The position numbers and the translations under genes were made by a program. A DNA stretch of 17,866 bases from JBGSYJ01 sp041750915 (GTDB lineage Bacteria > Acidobacteriota > Thermoanaerobaculia > Gp7-AA8), in assembly GCA_041750915.1 (NCBI GenBank), contig JBGSYJ010000296.1, positions 1 to 17,866 on the forward strand, read 5' to 3'. The notes under the pieces are model-generated. The model was not told the origin of the DNA. It did no database searches and worked only from the letters and a program-made list of their open reading frames with translations. Numbering within the stretch: the first letter of the stretch is position 1; the number at the start of each line of letters is the position of its first letter. This document shows, piece after piece, positions 12,261 to 17,866 of the stretch.

Positions 12261-15230
12261 ATGTCCAGCCACGAAGCTCGCTTTTCGCCGGGAAGTAAGT
12301 TGCGGCAATTCCTGCTGATCGAGAAACTCGGCGAGGACCACCTGGGCTCGGAATGGAGCGCTCAGGATACGATCCTGGGCAGGCTCGTCGCTCTCAGGAT
12401 CTTCAGCCCGGCCGTCACTGCGGATCGTGAACGGCTCGATCTCATTGCCTCTGAGGTTCGACTGGCAGCGCATCTCGACGTCCCGGCGATCGGAAAGGTG
12501 TACGAGTTCGACCACGCGGACGATGTCCACTTCATCGTTTCCGAGTTCGTCGAGGGACAGTCGCTCGCCTCCGAGTTGAGAACGGCGGTTGATACCACGC
12601 CGCTGCTCCATATCGCCATCGCCGTTGCAGGGGCCCTCGATCACGCCTGCTCGCACGATGTCATTCACGGAAATCTGCACGCGCGGCACGTGCTGGTCGC
12701 GGAGGATGGGCGAGTCAAAGTGCTCGGCTTCGGCGCCGGGCGCGGAAGCGTGGGACATGGCGAGCTGCATTCTGTTGCCGGACCGGTCGACGACGCCGGT
12801 TACCTCTCGCCCGAGGGGATCGTAGGGCGGCCGCTGGACTTTCGCTCCGACGTGTTTTCCATCGGGGTGCTGCTCTATGAGATGGGCACTGGCTCTCGCC
12901 CGTTCACCGGCGGAACCTCCCAGGAAATCTGTGAGCGGATTCTCCATGCGGCTCCAGCTGCGCCGCATCTGATCAATCCGGCCATCGAACCGGCGATCGT
13001 TGCGGTCATCGGAAAATGCATCCAGAAAGATCCGTCACGCAGGTATCCATCCGGGGGTGCCCTGCTCGCCGATCTCAGGAATGTGGAAAAGAATCTTCGC
13101 GCGACCACCGACGACGCGAAGCTCCCCGCGCACCAAGTGCCTGAGAGCCCCGCCGACACGGGAGTCGCTGGAGCGAGCTCCGAGCAGGGAATCGAAACGA
13201 CCGTGACACGGACCGGTCGCGAATCCGATCCCACGGCCGGGTCAGCGCGCTCGAGCGTTATTCTGTATGCCGCGGTCGCAGATCCGAGCGAGGTGCATGA
13301 CGAGAAGTCGAAAGCACTCGCAGGGCGCCTTCAACAGATTCTCGACGAGACCATTTATCTGGCTGATGGAAAGATCCTCGATCCGTTTGCAAATCACGTC
13401 GTTGCCGAATTCGAAGACTCTTTCAATGCAATCCGCGCAGCACGCAAAGGCCTCCATGACCTCGAGAGCTACAACGGCCTGCAGGCCGGCAGGGCCCCGA
13501 CAGTCGATGCGAGGTTCGTCGTCCTTCGTGGCGATATCGAGACTGTGGGCGGCTCGCTCCGAGGCCCGGCCCTGGAGATTGCCAGGGCTGTAGCGCGAAC
13601 ACTCGAACCGGCGAAGCTCGCAGTGTCTGCCGAGCTTCTCAGCGAGACCACGACCCCGAACGAGGGAGTCGCACTGATCACGGTTGCGGGCCGTACGTTT
13701 TACGGAGTTCCGTCGGCGTCATTTCTGGTCCCGCCGGCTGTCCGGGTTTCTGAATTTCCGGAACCTCCCCGGGAGAGCGCACCGACGCCGCGGTCCTCCG
13801 CGAGCCGCAGGTTCATTGCGGTCGGTGTCGCTTTACTTCTCGTGACCGGTCTCGCAGCAGCGGCGTTGATGGTGAAGCGAAACGCAGCAGCGGACCGTCA
13901 GGCTAAATTGCAGGTCACTGAACCGACAGAACCGACCGTTGTTCAGCCTCGAGCCCCGACTCCGATCGCGCTCGAAGCGATCTCCGTGGAGGGGACGATC
14001 GATCCCGCCCTCGTTCAACTTGCAGGCCTCGCTCGGTTCGGGGCGCTGGGACTGATCGACTCGGTGCCCGACTTCGCCGTCGCACCGACCCGTTACGGCG
14101 GCGAGGAGCTCTTCTCGGCGACGCTGCGATCGGGCCCGGCAGGCGTTGAGCTGGTTCCCGTACGTCTGACACCCACTCGCAGAGAAGGCGAGGGAATTCC
14201 GCTGACCGGCCAGACGGCGATCACGTTTGGAAATTGGATTCTGCAGGAGATGGGGAGCCCGGTGAGGTTCGAACCTTCGAACACGAACGCTCTCGATCAT
14301 TTCTCGAAGGCTGTAGCGGCGGCATCAGGACAGATGGCGCTTCCTCCGTCGTCGGCGCTCACTTCGATTCGGGAGGCGATTCGCGCCGATCCGGGTTTCA
14401 GGCCCGCGCAGCTTCTTGCGAGTGAGGTGTTCGAGAGGTCAGGTGACAGGAAGGCTGCGATCGAAGCGGCCCGCCGCGCTTCGGAGCTCGATCCGGAGGA
14501 TCTGGCCGTGCGCCGGCGACTCGCGAAGTGGGTCTATCAGTCCGGCGATCCGGCCGGCGCGATCGCAGCCTTCTCGCAGGTGCTCGCGCGAGAGCGCACC
14601 GATCGCGACGCTCTCACCGCTGCAGGACTTTATGCGCTCGCCCTTCGCGACGAAGCAGTGTTCATGAGAGTCCTGAGCCGGATGGAGGGCTCACCCGGCC
14701 CGTCGGTCCTCCATCAGCCGGACCTGCTCCTGGCCGCAACGCGGTTCGATCAGGCAGCCGCGCCCTATTTCGACCTCGAGCGTGAAGATCCGGAAAACGC
14801 CGCTTTGGCGCTGAAGATCGGGAGGATCGCCGTTCTCCGGCACATGAACTCGATCGCCGAGATCGAGCTGCAGAAACTGGAACGACTCGACCCGGCATAT
14901 GGACTTCCGATGCTTCGGGCCTACATTCACGCACAGAACGGACGTCGCGAGGAGGCGGAAGGCGAGTTGAAGAAGGCGCAGATTGGTGCGCCGTGGTATG
15001 CGCAACCGTATACAAACGCTGCTGAGGTGTACGCAGTCCTCGGCGTGCAGTCGCGCGTGATCGAATCTCTCGAGCTTGCTGTTGCGCGCGGGGAACCGAC
15101 GGGAGCGTACGTTCTGGACAACCCGCTGTTCCGATACCTTCGAGGCGAAGCGCGGTTTGTCAGACTGGCCGCACGCATCGTAGTGCAGCAGGCAGCGATC
15201 CGTCAGGCGCTTTCCGAGATGCCTCTCTGA
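12261..15230 (+). CDS. Predicted pseudokinase-pseudocyclase membrane protein with TPRs
   Basis: The 989-aa protein starts like a bacterial Ser/Thr kinase (residues 14-280) with E65 of helix C, YLSPEG (181-186) and SDVFSIGVLLYEMGTGSRPF intact. The ATP lysine is R46 (LVALRIF), HRDxKxxN is HGNLHARH (136-143) and DFG is GFG (156-158), so phosphotransfer is unlikely. Residues 330-485 resemble a class III nucleotide cyclase domain (VILYAAVAD; GDIETVGGSLRGPALEIARAVARTL; LAVSAELL), but the metal aspartates appear replaced (A338, and N378 near ANHVVAEF). A membrane helix lies at about 517-537, followed by an outer region and TPR-like helices (about 700-960), including RRASELDPEDLAVRRRLAKWVYQSGDPAGAI. 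It probably acts as a sensory or scaffold protein. Single gene after TATAAT; ends 4 bp before a convergent gene. Confidence 0.88.
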   Translation: MSSHEARFSPGSKLRQFLLIEKLGEDHLGSEWSAQDTILGRLVALRIFSPAVTADRERLDLIASEVRLAAHLDVPAIGKVYEFDHADDVHFIVSEFVEGQSLASELRTAVDTTPLLHIAIAVAGALDHACSHDVIHGNLHARHVLVAEDGRVKVLGFGAGRGSVGHGELHSVAGPVDDAGYLSPEGIVGRPLDFRSDVFSIGVLLYEMGTGSRPFTGGTSQEICERILHAAPAAPHLINPAIEPAIVAVIGKCIQKDPSRRYPSGGALLADLRNVEKNLRATTDDAKLPAHQVPESPADTGVAGASSEQGIETTVTRTGRESDPTAGSARSSVILYAAVADPSEVHDEKSKALAGRLQQILDETIYLADGKILDPFANHVVAEFEDSFNAIRAARKGLHDLESYNGLQAGRAPTVDARFVVLRGDIETVGGSLRGPALEIARAVARTLEPAKLAVSAELLSETTTPNEGVALITVAGRTFYGVPSASFLVPPAVRVSEFPEPPRESAPTPRSSASRRFIAVGVALLLVTGLAAAALMVKRNAAADRQAKLQVTEPTEPTVVQPRAPTPIALEAISVEGTIDPALVQLAGLARFGALGLIDSVPDFAVAPTRYGGEELFSATLRSGPAGVELVPVRLTPTRREGEGIPLTGQTAITFGNWILQEMGSPVRFEPSNTNALDHFSKAVAAASGQMALPPSSALTSIREAIRADPGFRPAQLLASEVFERSGDRKAAIEAARRASELDPEDLAVRRRLAKWVYQSGDPAGAIAAFSQVLARERTDRDALTAAGLYALALRDEAVFMRVLSRMEGSPGPSVLHQPDLLLAATRFDQAAAPYFDLEREDPENAALALKIGRIAVLRHMNSIAEIELQKLERLDPAYGLPMLRAYIHAQNGRREEAEGELKKAQIGAPWYAQPYTNAAEVYAVLGVQSRVIESLELAVARGEPTGAYVLDNPLFRYLRGEARFVRLAARIVVQQAAIRQALSEMPL

Positions 15231-15234
15231 GGAT

Positions 15235-15543
15235 TCAGGGCTGCTGGTCTTCTGGTGCGAGCGTGCGGCGGGCGGGACGCCACTGTGCAGGCATGACCAC
15301 GATCGTATCGCCCAGCTCGAGCACCGCCAGACGGGTGGCTGTTCGGAACATCGCCACGCGGTAGTGCGTGCGCAGACGCCGTCTTCGCCCGTCGACGAGA
15401 CGAACCGGCGAGATCGTCAGCGTGTCCTCATCCTGCCTGAGGTAGACCATCTCCGACACGCAGGCTGCTTCGAGCAGGGCAAAGGCGGACGGAGGCAGTT
15501 CGAAGGAGCCGCCGCTGCACTGGATGGGGTCGGCCGGTTTCAC
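15235..15543 (-). CDS. Hypothetical small protein, possibly AbrB/MraZ-like fold
   Basis: I do not firmly recognise this 102-aa protein. The GTG start has a strong ribosome site (GAGGAG at 15549-15554, 5 nt away), which supports a real gene. The pattern FELPPSAFALLEAACVSEMVYLRQDEDTLTISPVRL vaguely recalls swapped-hairpin AbrB/MazE-type proteins (a short strand, a helix, then a strand pair with hydrophobic ends), and LAVLELGDTIVVMPA could be a second such strand pair. The middle is very basic (VDGRRRRLRTHYR), which could suit nucleic-acid contact. It faces the queD-like gene across a 72-bp divergent gap that holds no clear consensus promoter, and its 3' end almost touches the pseudokinase gene. 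Confidence 0.6.
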   Translation of the reverse strand: MKPADPIQCSGGSFELPPSAFALLEAACVSEMVYLRQDEDTLTISPVRLVDGRRRRLRTHYRVAMFRTATRLAVLELGDTIVVMPAQWRPARRTLAPEDQQP

Positions 15544-15615
15544 TCGCTCTCCTCGGGTGGTGGGGTTCTTGTATCGTACACTTGTCGGCCCTCAGGAAAC
15601 GCGAAAGGTTGATTC

Positions 15616-16020
15616 ATGATCGTCACGGCAAAACTCGATTTCTCGGCAGCTCACAGGCTGCACAATCCGGACCGGGATGCCGAATGGAACCGGCGCATCT
15701 ACGACAAATGTGACAATCCTGGCGGCCATGGCCACAATTACATCATCGAAGTCAGCGTCGAGGGCAAGATCGACCCCGAAACCGCGATGGTGATCGACCT
15801 GAAGAAGCTCAAGGACATCGTCAGGCGGGAGGTTGTGAATCACGTTGACCACACGAATCTCAATTCGGACGTCGAATTTCTCAGAGGGATCATTCCGACC
15901 GCGGAGAACCTCGCGCAGGCTTTCTGGAAGCGCCTGGAGCCTGCCATCGATGAAGGCCGGCTTCATCGAATCGTTCTACACGAAACGGAGCGGAATTCCG
16001 TTACCTACTCGGGGGAGTGA
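15616..16020 (+). CDS. queD: 6-pyruvoyl-tetrahydropterin synthase / QueD family
   Basis: The 134-aa protein belongs to the PTPS/QueD family, which acts on 7,8-dihydroneopterin triphosphate to make 6-pyruvoyl-tetrahydropterin, or 6-carboxy-tetrahydropterin for queuosine. Zinc ligands are H13 (FSAAHRL), H38 and H40 (GGHGHNY); the catalytic cysteine is C32, and D78/H79 and E123 fit the rest of the active site. Cysteine and HGH are five residues apart (C-DNPGG-HGH), the spacing of the animal PTPS type rather than the CxxxHGH of typical QueD. It may therefore be a true pterin synthase, and no other queuosine genes are in view. AAAGG lies 7 nt before the ATG. Its stop overlaps the next ORF (GTGA). 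Confidence 0.92.
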   Translation: MIVTAKLDFSAAHRLHNPDRDAEWNRRIYDKCDNPGGHGHNYIIEVSVEGKIDPETAMVIDLKKLKDIVRREVVNHVDHTNLNSDVEFLRGIIPTAENLAQAFWKRLEPAIDEGRLHRIVLHETERNSVTYSGE

Positions 16021-16271
16021 CTGATGGAGAGATCGAATTGAACTACGAACTGGCGATCATGGCTCTCGACGGACTCGGAAGAGCTCCAATGAGGTTCGAG
16101 CAGGGGGAGGGGAAGCTCACGATTGTGGGAGCACCGGCCGCGTTCAAGGAGCTCGCGCGACTCTGCCTGCTGATGGGAAGCGTGGAGACCTCCGCCGACG
16201 AAGAGATCGAGTTGCGGCCGGGAATGCACGTCACTTCCGGATCGCCGTCCGTTTTGCTACGCATCGAGTGA
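16017..16271 (+). CDS. Hypothetical small protein coupled to queD
   Basis: I do not recognise this 84-aa protein with certainty. The GTG at 16017 overlaps the queD stop (GTGA). A later start at the ATG before ALDGLG would remove 14 residues. The layout is a strand pair (MRFEQGEGKLTIVGAP), a helix (AAFKELARLCLLMGSVE) and a final strand after HVTSGSPSVLLRIE. This loosely resembles Imm32-like proteins, which have a strand-GxP-helix start and a closing hydrophobic strand, but it has no diagnostic residue. Its stop codon lies within the 11-bp direct repeat of the adjacent element, so the insertion took place exactly at the gene end and left the reading frame whole. Confidence 0.6.
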   Translation: MTDGEIELNYELAIMALDGLGRAPMRFEQGEGKLTIVGAPAAFKELARLCLLMGSVETSADEEIELRPGMHVTSGSPSVLLRIE

Positions 16272-16411
16272 CGCCACTGAAGGTCCGTGCGGGAGCAAGT
16301 GTCATCCTGAGCGAAGCGAAGGATCCCCTGACTACCGGCTGGATCGCAAGGCTTCGGGGGATCCTTCGCTGCGCTCAGGATGACACCTCGTGCCCTCGGT
16401 TGACGCCACTG
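16269..16411. mobile_element. Palindromic element flanked by 11-bp direct repeat
   Basis: TGACGCCACTG stands at 16269-16279 and again at 16401-16411. Between the copies is a palindrome with 31-nt arms, 16299-16329 and 16356-16386 (two mismatches), of the same family as those at 8129 and 17790, beginning GTGTCATCCTGAGC. Outer sequence beyond the arms is only loosely symmetric and lacks the CCAATGG ends of the other copies. It lies between two convergent genes, so its hairpin could also act as a transcription barrier in both directions. It codes for nothing, though frames through it spell the peptides ILSEAKDP and HPERSEGS that recur in misannotated proteins. Confidence 0.72.
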
Positions 16412-16423
16412 CGGCTCCTTCTG

Positions 16424-16864
16424 TCAGCTCTCGTAATCGGGACTGTAGGTGACCAGTTCTCCGAGAAACTGCGCCTTGTGATGTGCTTCCTCGCCGTCCA
16501 CGCGAAGAAGGTCGCGCAGAGAGATCATTCCGACGAGGTTGCCCTGGTCGACGACCGGGAGGTGGCGGCAGTTGAGCTTGTGCATTTTCTGCAGGCATTC
16601 GGCAACCGATTCACCCGGCGACGCAGTGGTCAATTCTCTGGTCATGACCAGTCCGATCCCGGTTTCGTCCAGGTCGAGATCCTTCGCTACTGCGCGGGTC
16701 ATGAGATCACGCTCGGTGAACATTCCGACGAGGCTCTTCCCGTCGAGAACCGCCACTGCTCCCACGTTGTTGTCGGTCATGCGGCGGGCAACCTCGCGGA
16801 CGTTCTCGGAGCTGTTCGCCACCACGAGACACTTTCGATCGATGATTTCTGAGATGGCTTTCAT
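16424..16864 (-). CDS. Tandem CBS-domain protein
   Basis: This 146-aa protein is made of two CBS domains. The first (about residues 8-62) holds NVREVARRMTDNNVGAVAVLDGKSLVGMFTERDL, the second (about 76-127) holds SVAECLQKMHKLNCRHLPVVDQGNLVGMISLRDLL. A CBS pair usually forms a Bateman module that binds adenosyl ligands such as AMP, ATP or SAM and reports energy state; the TERDL and SLRDL ends fit nucleotide binding. There is no fused enzyme domain, so it must act on a partner. The ATG at 16864 has a perfect AGGAGG 6 nt upstream. It follows apt by 14 bp, and the link with adenine salvage is notable since apt makes AMP. Confidence 0.93.
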   Translation of the reverse strand: MKAISEIIDRKCLVVANSSENVREVARRMTDNNVGAVAVLDGKSLVGMFTERDLMTRAVAKDLDLDETGIGLVMTRELTTASPGESVAECLQKMHKLNCRHLPVVDQGNLVGMISLRDLLRVDGEEAHHKAQFLGELVTYSPDYES

Positions 16865-16878
16865 CAAGGCCCTCCTGG

Positions 16879-17406
16879 TCAATCGTACTTCAGAATGGAA
16901 TGGATCTGGCCCGGCGGCAACCTGTCCCGACCGTTCAGAAACTCGAGCTCGACGACGAAGGCAAAGCCGCTTACTGGTGCGCCCAGCATTTCCACGAGTT
17001 GTGCAGCGGCGGAGGCGGTGCCTCCGGTCGCGAGAACATCGTCGACGATGAGCACCCGGTCGTTCGCCCCGGCAGCGTCGCGATGAATCTCGAGACAGTC
17101 GGTGCCGTACTCGAGGCTGTATTCATGGCGCAACGCGTCCCACGGCAATTTTCCGGGCTTGCGGATCGGAATGAAACCGCAGCCGAGGGCGGATGCCACG
17201 CATGCGCCGAAAATGAAGCCACGCGCCTCGATCGCCGCGATCTTCGTGATCCCGGCGTTTCGCCATGGAACGCAGAGGCTCTCGACCGCGTCTGCCATCG
17301 CGGCGGCCGACTGCAGCAGCGGAGTAATGTCTTTGAACAGGATGCCGGGTTTCGGGAAGTCGGGGATGTCCCGGATGTAGGAAGCGAGATTGTGGTTGTT
17401 CACCAT
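16879..17406 (-). CDS. apt: Adenine phosphoribosyltransferase
   Basis: The 175-aa enzyme makes AMP from adenine and PRPP in purine salvage. The N-terminus IRDIPDFPKPGILFKDITPLL (11-31) is diagnostic for Apt, EARGFIFG (60-67) and PIRKPGKLPW (80-89) form the adenine and catalytic loops, and the PRPP loop is VLIVDDVLATGGTA (118-131), with D122/D123. Length is normal. It starts 2 bp after the acylphosphatase stop and leads into the CBS gene, so the three genes should be one operon. A weak GAGC before the ATG suggests coupling to the upstream gene for translation. Confidence 0.97.
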   Translation of the reverse strand: MVNNHNLASYIRDIPDFPKPGILFKDITPLLQSAAAMADAVESLCVPWRNAGITKIAAIEARGFIFGACVASALGCGFIPIRKPGKLPWDALRHEYSLEYGTDCLEIHRDAAGANDRVLIVDDVLATGGTASAAAQLVEMLGAPVSGFAFVVELEFLNGRDRLPPGQIHSILKYD

Positions 17407-17408
17407 GC

Positions 17409-17684
17409 TCAGATCTTGACGTCGAAGTCGCCATACTGGCCAGTGTACGCTTTCGTTTCCTGATCGATGCTGCTGACTTCCGCGTAGCGAGGACCCTCCT
17501 TGAGCTCGCGGAGCCAGTCATCGATGGCCTGGGATTCCCCTTCGACGATCGCCTCCACACTGCCGTCGCGGAGGTTGTGGATGCTGCCCTTGAGGCCGAG
17601 CCGGCGTGCGACGCGCGTTGCGAAGAACCGGTACCCGACTCCCTGAACCTTGCCGTGGATGCGCAGAATACGAAGTTCTTTCAT
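17409..17684 (-). CDS. acyP: Acylphosphatase
   Basis: The 91-aa enzyme hydrolyses acyl phosphates such as acetyl or carbamoyl phosphate. The signature HGKVQGVGYRFFA (10-22) contains the phosphate-binding loop and catalytic R19; the second catalytic residue is N37 in IHNLRDGSVE. Length is typical for the stand-alone enzyme. The ATG at 17684 before KELRILRIHG is chosen, with GGTGG just upstream; the frame is open 12 codons further but those residues (RTQRQTRR) do not fit the family. It is the first gene of the acyP-apt-CBS operon. Confidence 0.96.
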   Translation of the reverse strand: MKELRILRIHGKVQGVGYRFFATRVARRLGLKGSIHNLRDGSVEAIVEGESQAIDDWLRELKEGPRYAEVSSIDQETKAYTGQYGDFDVKI

Positions 17685-17721
17685 GTCCACCCGTCTCGTC
17701 TGTCTTTGTGTTCGGCCCACT

Positions 17722-17727
17722 ATGATA
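17722..17727 (-). promoter_or_regulatory. Possible -10 box of the acyP-apt-CBS operon
   Basis: TATCAT on the - strand lies 37 nt before the acyP ATG (17684). It is the best A/T-rich box in the region between the gene and the right-edge repeat; a clear -35 is lacking. Confidence 0.3.
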
Positions 17728-17770
17728 TAGGCGACGGTGGTCAGTAGCCAGTCAGTTTACGGATGTCATA

Positions 17771-17866
17771 CCAATGGTTGAGTTGAGGGGTGTCATCCTG
17801 AGCGAAGCGAAGGATCCCCTGCCTCGATGCGCTACGGCCAGACTTCAGGGGATCCTTCGCTTCGCT
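17771..17866. repeat. Third palindromic element, truncated by window end
   Basis: The left arm (17790-17820) begins GTGTCATCCTGAGC and is identical to the consensus arm of the copies at 8129 and 16299. The right arm starts at 17847 and runs off the window after 20 nt. Before the arm, CCAATGGTTGAGTTGAG (17771-17787) resembles the CCAATGGCCTTAAGTTAAG outer end of the element at 8098-8243 (read from its right side). The two are therefore the same family with the same termini. It lies upstream of acyP. Confidence 0.8.

Noticed and set aside
15544..15615. A riboswitch (preQ1 type) before the queD-like gene
   Set aside because: The gap is only 72 bp, shared with a divergent gene, and I see no preQ1 aptamer stem or A-rich tail.
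16268..16852. + strand open frame crossing the palindromic element (194 codons)
   Set aside because: It reads the repeat (ILSEAKDP) and then runs antisense through the CBS gene; no own domain.

Overview
The window is GC-rich, densely coded chromosomal DNA from a Gram-negative-type bacterium. It carries a lipid A-type acyltransferase, surface-glycan genes, secG, split acyl-CoA carboxylase subunits and a very large kinase-like/TPR membrane protein. That mix, plus many copies of a GTGTCATCCTGAGC...-type palindrome, suggests Acidobacteriota (perhaps the Thermoanaerobaculia) or a close relative. This placement is an inference from gene style; no rRNA is present.

Layout. At the left edge is part of a palindromic repeat, then a two-gene + strand unit: a single-domain response regulator translationally coupled to a SAM methyltransferase (144-1225). 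Converging on it is a six-gene - strand operon (8032 down to 1324) for a surface glycolipid or polysaccharide. Read from its start it encodes a PIG-L deacetylase/GT2/coiled-coil fusion, a group 1 glycosyltransferase, a GT2 glycosyltransferase, an LpxL-like acyltransferase, a small membrane protein and a membrane-anchored NodB-type deacetylase. Between this operon and tpiA lies a MITE-like element with terminal inverted repeats and a flanking direct repeat.

The + strand then carries tpiA, secG, tRNA-Leu(GAG) with a clear terminator, a small hypothetical gene, and a 31-bp-stem hairpin of inverted heptamer repeats that abuts the start of accC. accC is coupled to a biotin carrier gene. Next comes a 989-aa protein that looks like a kinase and a nucleotide cyclase but lacks the catalytic residues of both, followed by a membrane helix and TPRs. 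The right part has a small - strand hypothetical gene, a 6-pyruvoyl-tetrahydropterin synthase-like gene coupled to a small ORF, a second palindromic element flanked by an 11-bp direct repeat, a - strand acyP-apt-CBS operon, and a third palindromic element cut by the window end.

Themes. Gene pairs are often joined by a 4-base GTGA stop/start overlap (five cases). Two or three promoters sit so close to the start codon that leaderless or very short-leader mRNAs are likely. Non-autonomous palindromic elements fill most of the larger gaps. The best candidates for something undescribed are the double-pseudoenzyme signalling protein, the glycolipid operon with its three-part fusion, and the repeat elements with visible target duplications.
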